The notes beneath the pieces are model-generated. The model was not told the DNA's origin, made no database searches, and saw nothing but the letters and a program-made list of their open reading frames with translations. Below are positions 52,649-63,984 of a stretch of DNA of 64,000 nt, piece by piece (the stretch's first letter is position 1; each line of letters begins with the position of its first letter). The stretch comes from Lichina pygmaea (lineage: Eukaryota; Ascomycota; Lichinomycetes; Lichinales; Lichinaceae): the NCBI GenBank assembly GCA_963422465.1, contig OY730169.1:4402001-4466000 (forward strand), written 5' to 3'. Position numbers and translations under genes: made by a program.

Positions 52649-53541
52649 ATGGCATCGTTTGCAGCTCACACCCACGTCCTGGACAACACTCCCAGCTTCT
52701 CTTTCTCCCAGGGCGGACAAAGCACAGCGTCGGGTCCTCGGCAACATAGCTTCTACCCGTAAGTCGACCTCATTCTCATCAGCCGCTCTCCTTGCTCCGG
52801 TTCGTGTTGCTTACTCCAGCCTTTAGTTATGCCGACAACGGTGGCTCAACTCTTGGGATCTCTGGAGAGAACTTCGCCATCCTCGCGGGGGACACGCGGC
52901 TAACATCCGGATACAACATCCACACGCGCTACGCGCCGAAGATCTTCCGGATCGGGGGCGACGACGATGACGATGATGACGACGACGGCGACGGTCAACG
53001 GAAGGGAGCTCACATCGTCCTCGCGGTCGTGGGCTTCACCGCAGATTGCCACGCGCTCAAGGAACGGCTCGACAACGTCGTCAAGATGTATCGGTACCAC
53101 CACGGCAAGCCCATGTCGGTGAAGGCGTGCGCGGCGCGCCTCTCGACGATCCTGTACAACAAGCGCTTCTTTCCCTACTACGTCCACGCCATCCTGGGCG
53201 GCCTGGACGAGGATGGCAAGGGCGCGCTATACAGTTACGATCCCGTCGGCAGCTACGAGCGCGAGCAGTGCCGTGCCGCCGGCGCCGCCGCGAGCTTGAT
53301 CATGCCGTTCTTGGACAACCAGGTCAACTTCAAGAACCAGTACGAGGCCGGCTCCGGCGCCGGCCACGACCTCAAGCAGCGCCAGATCGCGCCCCTGCCA
53401 AGGAAGGAGGTCGAAGAGCTGGTCCAGGACGCCTTCACGAGCGCGGTCGAGAGACACATCGAGGTCGGCGATGGCCTCCAGATGATGATCGTCACGAAGG
53501 ATGGTATCGAGGAGGTCTTCAAGCCTCTGAAGAGGGATTGA
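52649..53541 (+). CDS. PRE7: 20S proteasome subunit beta6, with poly-Asp insert
   Basis: Non-catalytic beta-ring subunit (yeast Pre7, human PSMB1). Exons 52649-52758 and 52827-53541; 274 residues. Exon 1 encodes the propeptide (MASFAAHTHVLDNTPSFSFS). The junction gives FYPYADNGGSTLGISGENFA, then ILAGDTRLTSGYNIHTRYAP, ARLSTILYNKRFFPYYVHAI, GGLDEDGKGALYSYDPVGSY, FLDNQVNFKNQ and a C-terminal VTKDGIEEVFKPLKRD. Odd feature: nine Asp in a row plus Gly/Asp (near residues 82-94) are inserted between RTYAPKIFRI-type sequence and the next beta strand, where yeast and human subunits have a short turn. Confidence 0.95.
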
Positions 53542-53839
53542 GCGGCTTCCCCATCCCTGAGCTTATCAACTCGTGGCTCGATGCGAGTTCGGAAGGCCGT
53601 CTCAATATAAATACTCAGGCTGCTGTCAAGTACGTCCATCGTCTACGCCCCTGTCTGGCCTCGGAAAAGAGCCTGTAGACGGGACGTCAAGAACACGGCG
53701 TGGAGCGACCCACTGGGGGAGTAGAGAATCGAATGTAGAGAAAAATCAGGGGACAGCTGCTCTAAGTCTCGTCGCCAATATTGTGGCAACACGCTCATGG
53801 AGGCTCGACAAGACTTCATCTTCCAAAAGTCGCCGATGC

Positions 53840-56170
53840 TCAGAGAGTGGCGACATTGGTGGCCAACCCCATCAGCAGAGCCTGGACGGCCACCTGCAGC
53901 GACCAAATGCCAACTTTCTTGATGCGCCTCCGGCGCGCCTGCTCGTCGGCGATGTCACGAGCGAAAGCCTTGTAGGTCTGATGCTGCGTTAGCATGCGCC
54001 CGCACAGAGCTTGGCCGGACGGTGATCGGAGAGTTTGCTTACCTCGCCCGATAGATCCTCCATCAGACCACTATCGAAAACGGTCCAGCTGCCGTCAAAA
54101 TCGTTCGCTTTCTTGACGATCCTGCAGTTGACCGGTATGAAAGCGTTTCGCGAGTTGATGTAAGCCACGATGGGCCTGACCATCGCGTTCCTGGCGTACG
54201 ACAGGTCTTTTGTGAAGAGGGGCACTGTGGCCCGGACGTTGTTGAGGTGAACACGAAGATCCATGATCACAAAACGATCGTCGCCTTCGCCGTGGAAATG
54301 TCTGGTGCTGGCAGGAGACTCGACGGTCCCTGCCTCGGGCATCGAGCTTGCTGATGAAGCTGCGTGGAGATCCGGTGCCCGGTTCGCGGTAACTGTGGCC
54401 TCTACCCTGTCGTAGACATCAGACATGACTTTGGCGATGCTCTCGTTATTATCAACCGGTAGCATGATATCCGCGACGATGTCAACGTTGCCCTCATGGA
54501 TCCACGAGAAAGGTCCCCGAACGCCTCGATTGAGCTGGTCGATGCTAAGTCCATCGATTCGAAAGCGGCTGTGCTTCTTCCAGATTCCAGGCTTTCCGAG
54601 CTCCTCGGGTCCGTTCAACTGACTCCCAGTGGGGCTATGCGCTTGACGAGGGTGAATGGTGAACAAAGAGTTGTCGAAGGATCCTGACATGTTGTTCGCC
54701 GACAAGATGTCGTAGAAGAGCCATTGCTTCCTGAGTCGAGACAAATCGCAGGAGAATATGCTGACCGAGAACGGCCTGAAAGCACCCGGTTGGTGCACAG
54801 TGACCAGAAGATCCTCCAGCTTGAACGCAGCAATCTCAAAGTCGCCAGGATTGTGGGTGTGCTTGAACGATCGCGGATCAACGTGCTCGTCCGAAGGGCG
54901 CACCAAAGTCCTATCGACGACGCCGCGAATACCCCTTACCTCCACGTCCTGGAGCAAGCCTTTGCCATTGATCCACTTGGCGAAGGACAGGGTGACATTG
55001 ACCGTGTCGACGGTAAGGTCGAATTGAGTGTAATTGGTGTCTTCCGCCTCGTCCTCGGCTACAGCTGTAGGGCTGGGGACCGTACCATCCTCGTTGACTC
55101 GCGCAGCAGCGGCCGCTGCTGCGGCTGCTGCCGTTGTTGAAGATCCTTTGCTAACTTTCGACCTGCCCTGACCGGGGCGCCTAGAGACAAAGACCTTGCT
55201 GAACGAAATGACTCCGTCTTTCCACTTTGGCACGATTGCCGACTCAAAAACAACCTTGACGCCGGATGACTTTGTGAGGTAGTTGCCGATCCATCCCGCC
55301 AATGTTTCTGTACGATCGATTAACATCAGCGCATATGCAAGTACGATATAGGGTCCCACCTTGCGCGAAGACCGTGTTCAACAGGAAGATGGTGAGGGAA
55401 AAGAACGTCGTGGTGCCGACCGCGATCAAGATGACATGACCGACCAGAAACCAGGAGAAAAATGCACTGATATCGTCCGTATTAAAAGGCCTTAAACTCC
55501 GAATCGAAAACCATTTGAAGCGGACCTTCTGTCTCGACCAAAACCCAGTCGCTGCCGCCAACAGCTCTTCTCTAGAAGGTCGATGCATGTGAGGCATGGT
55601 GGGCATGTGAGGCATGTGTGGTAAGCGGTCCAGCAGATGCTTGTTAGTACCAAAATAAGACCCCGCATCGTTTCCCAAAGATGTCCCCTTGGCCGATGGA
55701 GTAGCACCGCTCGTCGGCGCAAAGCTGCCATGGCTGCTTGTCTCCTCCTGCGTATGCTTGCCGGTCGAACTCTTCCACCGTTGTGAACCTTTGTTGCGTG
55801 TTGAGTATAGATGGTCGCAGATCCGCCAGTCGGGCCGCTTGATGATTTTAAACAAGGTTCCTTGCGAGTAGCTATCGCTTGGGGAGACATTTCCTCCTGT
55901 CCGTATGGCGGGCCGATCCTCCCAAAGGTTCGAAATATGAGGCGATCTTGAGTCTGCTCCAAAGGCCACAGAGGGTCTGCGACTGGAGCATGTCGAGCTT
56001 GCGAGAGCAGTTACTGCTGGCAGAGTGGAAGAGAGATGTCGATGCACAGAGTATACTGGGAGGATGGTGGCCGGTGAGGAAACTGGAGCTTTTCGAGTAG
56101 TACCAAGAACGACAAGATGTCCAAATTCTTGGATACGTGCACCAGCCGTACCGCCAACATTTTGCATCAT
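53840..56170 (-). CDS. MDM31: Mitochondrial distribution and morphology protein, Mdm31/Mdm32 family
   Basis: Inner-membrane protein needed for mitochondrial shape and nucleoid stability. Minus-strand exons: 56170-55360, 55307-54043, 53977-53840; 737 residues. The N-terminal part is Ser/Arg/Thr-rich, consistent with import. The first membrane segment is LVGHVILIAVGTTTFFSLTI. Then come NYLTKSSGVKVVFESAIVPK, FDLTVDTVNVTLSFAKWING, HEGNVDIVADIMLP, FVIMDLRVHLNNVRATVPLF and MVRPIVAYINS. The last exon, absent from the main long frame, gives DIADEQARRRRIKKVG and a second membrane segment (IWSLQVAVQALLMGLATNVA). A poly-Ala stretch lies near residue 330. Two ATGs adjoin at the start. Mdm31 rather than Mdm32 is a judgement from overall similarity. 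Confidence 0.9.
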
Positions 56171-56468
56171 TATCTTTGAGGCATCGTGCTCTGCTGAATG
56201 ACAATGGTGACGGTGAGAGGGCTACGTACATCCATACAAGCCGCTTGATTGAAAGAAGGACGAACCTCGAACAGGAAAGCGATGTGCTGGAATCGGCAAA
56301 GAGAACCCTCGTCAATGACGAGCATGATGGCCCATGCGCTGCCGTTCTTTCACCGCCCGCGCGGCTCTTTCCGCGGCAGTATTTCTTGCCGGCACAAAGT
56401 TTTTCCGAATTATCAACACCACCTCTGCCGACGACATCTTGCCTGACGTGCCTGACCACTGTATCATC
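56171..56468. promoter_or_regulatory. Divergent promoter region of MDM31 and PNO1
   Basis: 298 bp between divergent start codons. An ORF runs through it from the PNO1 side but lacks family sequence. No TATA box recognised. Confidence 0.45.
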
Positions 56469-57411
56469 ATGCCAGCCCCTACGGCGCTGTTGCATAAGGC
56501 GGACGAGCTTGCAGATGCGCAAGCAGTCCCACTACCAGAAGGTACGGCTAAATTTAAGCTCGCAAGATGTATCTAACATGGATTTGATAGATAGTGACGT
56601 TGAACTCCCTGATGCATGCGATGAGGTAGACGCGGTGATCCAGACTCGAGCACGGGCGAGCAAGCCAGACGAAAATGAGATGCAAATCGACGAAGAAGGG
56701 CGGCCGCGGTTTGCTCCAGCCAATAACAACGTGCGTCTGCTCAAACAACAGCTTCTGAACAAACCTCGGGATGTCTAAGTAGATGCAGCAAAAAGCATAT
56801 CGGGTGGAGTCTCGAAAGGTCCCAGTACCACCCCACCGCATGACCCCACTAAAGGCGTCGTGGCCGAAGATCTATCCGCCGCTCGTGGAGCATCTCAAGC
56901 TCCAAGTGCGAATGAATGTCAAGAACCGGTCCGTTGAGCTTCGGACGTCCAAGCACACAACAGACCCGGGCGCTCTACAAAAAGGAGAGGACTTTGTCAA
57001 GGCCTTCAGTCTTGGGTTCGACGTTGATGACGCCATCGCGCTGCTGCGTCTTGACGATCTGTACATCGAGACCTTTGAGATTAAAGACGTCAAGAATCTG
57101 CAAGGGGATCATTTAGGCAGAGCCATAGGCCGCATAGCAGGCAAGGACGGGAAGACCAAGTTCGCCATCGAGAATGCGAGTCGCACGCGTGTCGTCTTGG
57201 CCAATCAAAAAGTCCACATACTGGGAGGCTTTCAGAACATCCACGTGGCCAGAGAGGCCATCGTCAGCTTGATACTCGGAAGTCCTCCGGTAAGGCCCTC
57301 GACCGGAGTCCCACAATGAGCGGATAGCGCAGCAGCTGATTCGAGTCTGTTTAGGGCAAGGTCTATGGCAACCTGCGAACCGTTGCAGCTCGAATGAAGG
57401 AAAGGTTCTAA
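56469..57411 (+). CDS. PNO1: 40S ribosome assembly factor Pno1/Dim2 (KH domain)
   Basis: RNA-binding factor that guides Nob1 and Dim1 in 18S rRNA maturation. Exons: 56469-56541, 56591-56730, 56783-57289, 57355-57411; 258 residues. Exon 1 starts MPAPTALLHKADELADAQ. Exon 2 is acidic (DSDVELPDACDEVDAV). Exon 3 has the conserved core: KVPVPPHRMTPLKASWPKIY, LKLQVRMNVKNRSVELRTSK, DDAIALLRLDDLYIETFEIK, then the KH motif GDHLGRAIGRIAGKDGKTKF and VHILGGFQNI. The short last exon supplies the conserved end GKVYGNLRTVAARMKERF; without this splice the protein would end in an unconserved tail. Confidence 0.96.
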
Positions 57412-58026
57412 TGGATTTGAATCAACGAGACTAGACCGCGGCTGGAAATGCCTCTTTGTTGGGTTCCTGCTGCATTTGCAGCGTGAGTCGTTCAACAGTC
57501 GTCGACAGGTGACGATGAAATCGTTGAACAAGGATCCGAAGCAGTTGCGGTCTCATCGTAGGAGACTCTACAATGGCGAGCGTAGCGTGTAGATAGCCCT
57601 ACATTTGGCTTTGTGGGGGCCTCAGAGACTGGTTTCTTCCCACTGTAAAACACACAGAACCAGGAGTAAGATTGCTTTGTGCACATGGGAATACAGTCCT
57701 CTCTTGAGATTTCAGAACTGTACCTGCATTGGGGGAGAACAGATCTGGCCGAGGAACAGACATCTTACGTGTGAGGTAGGTAATAATACCCTTGACGCTC
57801 ATCAGGAATCGGGAGTAGAGTGCAGGACGAGTTTGACTTTATCAGTGGCCGGAATATTGGTGAAATATCGGCAACACCCACGCTAAGTACGGAAATCTGA
57901 GTAGAACGCTGCTGCCGTGCGTCCTCACCTCGGTGAACCATCCCCATGACTATGGCTTCAACAACGGCGGAACACAGGATCCTATGACTACCACGAGGCC
58001 ATAAGGATGGCGGTCCGACACCTAGA
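57412..58026. other. Intergenic region between PNO1 and LSM6 (convergent)
   Basis: 3' flanks of two convergent genes. ORFs below 100 codons have no recognisable similarity. Nothing else seen. Confidence 0.5.
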
Positions 58027-58411
58027 TCACGAGTCTGCTGATATGTACATGACTATGCCACATGAGCTCTCCCAGCTACGAACGACCGGAGGCGGGTGTC
58101 CAGCTCACCGTTATTTCCTCGCACAAAAGCATCACCGTAGCTCCGTTTGAGCTCTCCATTGACGTATTCCTCGGTCTTTTCCAGAGCAATGTTCATATAG
58201 CCATCGACGGACTGTAGCTCTCCTATATCGACGGTTCACTCCTGGTTAGATTCGAGACTCAGGAAGGAGGAACAAGTACGGTAATACGTAGTCTGGGACA
58301 CACACCTTTGTAGACGACACCCGAATTGAGCTTGACGGTCACCGGCGCTCCGATGATCTCGCCGAGAAAGCCGGACGGATCTCGACCGTCGGAAGCAGTC
58401 CCATTCTCCAT
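58027..58411 (-). CDS. LSM6: U6 snRNA-associated Sm-like protein LSm6
   Basis: Subunit of the Lsm1-7 (mRNA decay) and Lsm2-8 (U6 snRNP) rings. Minus-strand exons: 58411-58306, 58222-58109, 58052-58027; 81 residues, the family length. Start ATG at 58411 gives MENGTASDGRDPSGFLGEII. The frame is open upstream (MSEEIFSPY...), but that extension is not in the family. Sm1 motif: PVTVKLNSGVVYKGELQSVD, then GYMNIALEKTEEYVNG. Sm2: FVRGNNVMYIS, whose end is coded in a 26-base last exon. All three junctions keep frame with GT...AG introns of 83 and 56 nt. Confidence 0.95.
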
Positions 58412-59136
58412 GGCTCGTGAGTAGATCTGCTGTTGATGGTAGGGGCTGAATATTTCCTCGGACAATTACTCTGGTAACCCCCACTATGCACGTATACTCG
58501 TACTACTTCGGTGCCCCCCTCTTACCGGTGCTTCTATGCCCCCAGCATAAATCAGTATATGCACTTTGCCGAGCCACACCATATAAAGCTAGGTATCTCT
58601 TCAAGTCAAGCAAGGTATGAGCTTCATAAGTCCTGGAAGCATCACACAGCGTACATTCTTCAGTCGCATTTTTTCTCTTGTCGCATCTAATGCCTAGCTC
58701 TAGGTCTATCAAGCCAAATCTTATTTTCGATGTCATATATGGCATTCTCGGTGTTGTGGGGACTTTGTGAGTGGTGTAGAGCTGGGTCGTCGGTGGGCTG
58801 ATGCCCCAAAAGTTTAGTAGTACTTAGTTCCTCTAGGGAGTACGTAACGTAGAGTGGCGCGACAAAAGTCTGCGTACACCTCCATACAAAATCTACCTCG
58901 GCCTACTCTGGAGAATCAATACATAGCTGCTTTGTGATACTGGCGTAACATCTCGATCTAGTCGTATTACTTATGAAACTAGCAGCTGACAGCTTGTACT
59001 GGTGTACGCAGACTTGTGTCGTGACACTGTACCACGAAACTAGAAGTATTTGTACGGCACGGTACTAAGCGAAGGGGGCATGGAAGTAAGAGGGGCACCG
59101 AAGTAAGATACGTGGATTGAGGGGGGTACCGGAGTA
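58412..59136. other. Intergenic region upstream of LSM6
   Basis: LSM6 promoter at the left, then DNA with no recognisable gene up to the inverted-repeat element. Confidence 0.45.
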
Positions 59137-59884
59137 CCCGTGCCATGGGGGGGCCCTCCTCCCGCACCTTCGGTACGTCCGGAACACCCCGGAGGGGTGT
59201 CGGACAGTTTCTCTTGTCGCAACAAATTGCAATGACTATAACTCTGCAACGCAACGACTAAATAAAAAAGTAAGCGGCTCATTTGATTCCTCTACTTCTG
59301 TTCTGTAATTGTTGAAGTTACAGGCTTCTCTTAATTTTTCTGGTGTTGCTGAGAAGTTACAGTAGTTATCGCTCAACAATGAAGTATCAACAACATCAAT
59401 TTCACAACACTTATAACTCCACCATCAGATAGACAAGTACTTTTTTTTATGTGCCTATCAGATTCCTGTACTCTTTTTCCATCATCCATGAGGTTGCCAG
59501 ACCTCCCGTAACAACGCTGTTGTTGTTTTGTAGCCGTTGCAGCCTGAGTAGTAGCTCAGTGTGGCCTTCTCACGAGACCTCACTTTGCTTACTAATACAT
59601 ACGTTTTCTTCTCTGTCACTGTGCTAGAACATTAAGATCTTTGGCTAGAATTGAGATAGTAGCATTTTTATGGTTGGAGATGGAGTCTATAACCTCCCTG
59701 ATGCGATTCTCAGCTTCCTTGCACAAATCGGCCATGTTGTGGTGGAATAGTGAGGATTTGAAGTTGGTGACTATCAGCAGATTTGTTAGGGACGGTTGAA
59801 CTGTCCGACACCCCTCCGGATGGAGGGGTGTTCCGGACGTACCGAAGGTGCGGGAGGAGGGGGTGTCACCCCCCGTGGCGCGGG
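59137..59884. mobile_element. Non-autonomous element with terminal inverted repeats
   Basis: The left arm (59137-59209) and right arm (about 59799-59884) are inverted repeats. Both contain TCCCGCACCTTCGGTACGTC or its complement and GGAGGGGTGTCGGACAGTT or its complement. The outer ends read CCCG...CGGG and are flanked by TA on both sides (59135-59136, 59885-59886), suggesting a TA target duplication as in Tc1/mariner-type elements. Each arm also has an inner hairpin (ACACCCC...GGGGTGT). The GC-rich arms enclose about 590 bp of AT-rich DNA without an ORF, so it looks like a MITE. Confidence 0.75.
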
Positions 59885-60093
59885 TAATTGTCTGAACAAT
59901 GATTGATTAACGCCATGGAATTGATCACTTCAGATGGAACGATAACTCCACTCCGTACGTATGGGTGCTGCCGTCATCATAATCATTCAGATGGTGGAGC
60001 TTGCTAGTACACGCACCATCCTATTTTTCTGATGCTCAATTCCCCATGCACAGCTAGCTCAGTCACGACGGAGCCCGGCGCACCTCATTCGCA

Positions 60094-61638
60094 ATGCCTG
60101 TGGAAGGCAGTGCAGCTTCGAGTGGACATGTTCAGCAACGCAAGCGTTCACTCTTCAACCGGCCATCATGGGCGAAGCCACAGGCTGCCGAGCAGAACGA
60201 GGACATCTTCAGCAGATCGGGGCAGCTTTACACAGAGATAGCAAAGGGAGAAGAGGAGAAGCTTCGGAAGAGAGACGCGCAGCACGCAGAGCACGCAACG
60301 CACGCGAAGCGCACCTCTGCCGACGTTGATCACGGTCAAAGCAGGGTCAAGAGACGCCATGAGGCCAATGGAGAAGATGTTGAGAATCGTGACAGGACGC
60401 CCGGAAGAGATGACCAGCCAGACGACGAGATGATAATTGAACGGTATCCCCCTCCGTCATTGGCACCTAGCCTTGTATACGTGCTTACAGACCCCATTTC
60501 AAGGAAAACCGACGCTGATCTGACGCTTCAGTCAGAAGGACAGGGGCCAGACTTCTCCTTCTCGGTTGAAAGCCCAATGCCGCCACCCGCAGAAGGAAAA
60601 AGGCAGACTGTGGCAGCTATTGAGTTGTCTGACGATGAAGACGACGAAGCTGCCGTAGAGGTTCCCGGCGCCAAGATGCTACAGTCGCCTGTTGCCTCCA
60701 TCACGCCAGGCGACTCCGTCTCCAACGTGGACAATGGGGACTCTTCCGACGAGGAGTTTCCTGAGCTTGTCCGCAGAGCCCGGGAACGCGCTCAGTCAAA
60801 GAAGCAACACGACGAACGAATCACAGCCTCTGCAGGCGAACTGCCTCCCTTAAATCCCTCGGGCCCACCACCAGTCAATCCCGCAGGGCTCGGCCAAGGC
60901 GCGCCTGCACCATCGACTGCAGACAAGGACCGTGTGGAGGTTCTAATCACGTCCCGGCTCCCAGGTACACAGCCGCTCATCGTGAGACAAAGTCTCGGCC
61001 AAAGCCTGCGTGACGCTCGCCTTACTTGGTGTGTGAAGCAACGGTTCACTGCGGAGCAGACGTTCAGCGTATTCCTCACATGGCGGGAGAGGCGTGTCTT
61101 TGACGTGACAACATGCAAAAGCCTGGGAATCGCATTCGACAGAGATGGTGAGATGACCATCAATGGCGTGAAGGATCCAATGGGCAGGGACGACGGGAAG
61201 GTCCACATGGAAGCAATCACGGAGGAGATATTCCAGGCCGTGCTGGCGATGAAGCGTAGTGGTGCTAGATCAGGGCAAGGCCTAGAGGATGGCGGGCAAC
61301 GACAGTCACCTCCACGTCAGGATGAGGAGCCGCAGATCAGAGTGCTCCTCAGAGCCAAAGGTCATAATGACTTCAGGCTCATCGTCAAGCCGGTACGTTT
61401 CTGCGTACTTTGATATCATCCTGCAACGGAGGGCTGTTGCGACCAACGTCGTCCACCTTTGACCTGGGAACAGTCAACGAAGATCTCGAAGATGCACGGT
61501 GCCTTCAGGCAAACGCGGGGCATCGAACCCGAGCGGGAGGTTCTGCTGATGTTCGACGGTGAACGGCTAGACGTGAACGGCCGCGTCTCGGATACGGATA
61601 TTGGCGACATGGATTACATTGATGTTCACATCAAATGA
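60094..61638 (+). CDS. Rad60/Esc2-type protein with C-terminal SUMO-like domains
   Basis: Members of the Rad60-Esc2-NIP45 family act in SUMO-dependent genome stability. Exons 60094-61392 and 61474-61638; 487 residues. The N-terminal half is charged and disordered, starting with KRSLFNRPSWAKPQ and including acidic SUMO-interaction-like motifs (AIELSDDEDDEAA; SDEEFPELV). A first ubiquitin-like fold is suggested near 60935-61240 (VEVLITSRLPGTQPLIVRQS ... DVTTCKSLGIAFDRDG). The second (SLD) runs from IRVLLRAKGHNDFRLIVKPS across the intron to REVLLMFDGERLDV and IGDMDYIDVHIK at the C-terminus. The splice is needed: unspliced reading stops 7 codons after the donor. Assignment to the family is good; orthology to a named yeast gene is not claimed. 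Confidence 0.85.
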
Positions 61639-63267
61639 GCTGATCTCAGAGACTTGGGATTGTCTACCAGGTAGCCTCTCCGTGCCGGTCTTGTGGACGA
61701 GCTACATGCCTCCCCGCGAACTACCGCAACGTGCACCACCGATACATGACGTTGCTTCGAACCTCCCGATCGTCCCTACCTCAGAACTTTGATCAAACAG
61801 CCCGCTATGATCTCGAGGAATGGGAGCCTTTGCCAGACGTTGCTCGGCGCAGCTGGTTGTACTGCATACGGTATACCCTTGATTGCTATTTTCGGTATAC
61901 AACGGCTTCGGTTCGAGTCTATGCTGCTACTTCAATGCTGGCTATCATATACTCCGTACCTACCTACCATGCGATGCCCCTGTGGACACACGAGACACCA
62001 CCGAAATGGTGTGTTTAGCAGTCCTCTCCTCTAGCCATCAAGAAACTTCTGACTCGGGCCTACATTATACTAGCTCCATCTGTACCGTAATTGGAGGCTC
62101 CAGAGCTTTATCTGGCCATCGCCCACACAGATCCCGAGACAGTAACCCTGCGCCACCCCCCTCCTCCGTGCGCATGTCCGGAAGCAGGGCCAAGTACGTG
62201 AACCACATACACTCCAGCCTGCAGACAGCCAAAGGTCTTCAGCAGGACTTCTTGACCACACATGAGCTCCTCCCCAGCGGTACGACTCCAAAGTCCTGAT
62301 TAATACCTTGCTCTTGTGATGAGCCGGGGTCAGGCCCCCTTTTGCAACAATAAATGTCCCAAGGTTGTCAAGAGTCCTTTGATACCTCGGAAATTTTTCA
62401 AGCAGCCTAGTGATTCTTCCAGTTGTATTGAAAATAGGGCGATGATGGCAGAGAGGAGCGTGGCAAGACACATGGGTTCGAGATCTCTACCTGGTCGGCC
62501 TTCACCATTCTGTTGGCGACTCGGCTCCTTTTCCGTGCGGTGCCGCAAAGGACGGCGAGGAACTTGACCGTGATCTTATAGCTCTGTAGGACCAGCGTTC
62601 ATGCTTCTGCCGACGTTCTAGCTACGGTACGGGACGGGAGTCGCTGGCGGTCAGGAAGCGAGCATGGCGAGGTCTTCCGGGGCAGCGTCGAAGCCCGGAC
62701 ACGAGTGCGAGCAGACCATCGAGATACGCCTACGTGCGTACGGCACTAAGTTGGTCCGCAGAAATCTACGGACGTACCGGTACATACTGTAAGTACAGAA
62801 ACAGTACCTTCGTACTATACCCAAGGTGCCTTGTACCAAGGCTTTCTAAAAACGTGGCGAAAATGCAGAAGTTGTAGGACTATATATGTACTTCCGCATC
62901 AGCTCCTGTGCTGTCCTCAGCATGTCTAGAGATTGATGCTGACGAACATAATACTAGGACGCCTCTATCTCATACGGTACAGAGTCTACTAATACTCGTA
63001 ATCAGGCAACACTGAGGTGAGCCCTGTCATGCCTACGCACGAGTGTACAAGGCACGTGTGTTCAAGGTACCAATAGATGACATGTGCATGAGCCTGCCCT
63101 GTGCGTTCCGTACTTCGTACGCATCCACTTCAAAGGATAAGTGGTATTTGTTCCAACAGCTTGTTGTTGATCTAGCTTCTTCCAACACCTCCCCCCCCCC
63201 CCCCCCCCAAATCCAGTACTGAGTACGTACCCAGCTTCTCGAACCACTTCAAGCGTCACCGTCGAAT
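61639..63267. other. Intergenic region between the Rad60-like gene and TRM112
   Basis: No supported gene. ORFs at 61883-62299 (+) and 62070-62471 (-) lack recognisable similarity. GTAC palindromes occur at 62700-62800 and 63110-63120. An 18-nt C run (63191-63208) lies 60 bp upstream of the TRM112 start. Confidence 0.5.
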
Positions 63268-63984
63268 ATGAAGATCCTGACAACAAACTTTCTCACCTGC
63301 GCTGTGAAAACATGCAAAGTCTCGGCAGCGTCCTTTCCGTTGCATTTCAAGCAAGCGGAGCTGGTCGAGCAAGAGATGGACTTCAACCCGTTGTTCATAA
63401 GGAATATCCTGCCCAGAGTGGACTGGGATGCTTTGCGGGTTACTGTCACTGAGGTACTGTCTACTTATAGTTTTTTTCTTTTTGGGAGGATCATTGTCCG
63501 TTTTTGGTTCCTGGGCGCACGTTTATACAAGCTATTGAGGAAAGAGCTGTTATTTAACCAATGTCTGGGAAATTACTGATCGGTGCCCACCGCTGACGTA
63601 TACCTCGCCCCCTTTGGGGATGGCCGAGGAGAACACAGTTGGGTCTGACATCGCTACCAGAATCAAAGCCGTCTTTCACGGACGCAGATCTGTCGATAGC
63701 AGTGCAAAGAGCACGCCCTGTCGAGGACGAGGACGAGGACGAGGACACGCCCATGGGCGAAGACCACGTCCCAGAAGCAAGCGCACAAGGAGCACAAAGC
63801 GGCCCCGACCAAGCCCCACAAAAGCAACAGCAGAATAGTCAAGAACAAGAAAGCTTGCTACGAAACCTGCACACAATCCTCCTCGAGACCCAAATCGTCG
63901 AGGGCATCCTCGTCTGTGGGAATTGCGGGCACGAGTATCCGATCAAAGAGAGTGTCGCCAATTTCTTGCTGCCGAGCCATCTAG
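63268..63984 (+). CDS. TRM112: Multifunctional methyltransferase activator Trm112, 3' end beyond window
   Basis: Small zinc-binding protein that activates Bud23, Trm9, Trm11 and Mtq2. Exons seen: 63268-63453 and 63639-63984, ending at a GTAAGT donor; the last few codons lie to the right of the window. Exon 1 starts MKILTTNFLTCAVKTCKVSA and includes FNPLFIRNILPRVDWDAL. Exon 2 begins LGLTSLPESKPSFTDADLS, has a family-variable acidic Gln-rich insert (EDEDEDEDTPMGED ... QKQQQN), then LHTILLETQIVEGILVCGNC and GHEYPIKESVANFLLPSHL. Zinc ligands would be the N-terminal C11 and C16 and the CGNC pair. The insert is longer than in yeast. Confidence 0.95.

Noticed and set aside
58259-58465. LSM6 start 18 codons upstream (58465)
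   Set aside because: The extension is not like known LSm6 N-termini; the MENG start gives the family length.
61900-61925. GGTTCGAGTC-like tRNA B box
   Set aside because: No matching A box or cloverleaf around it.
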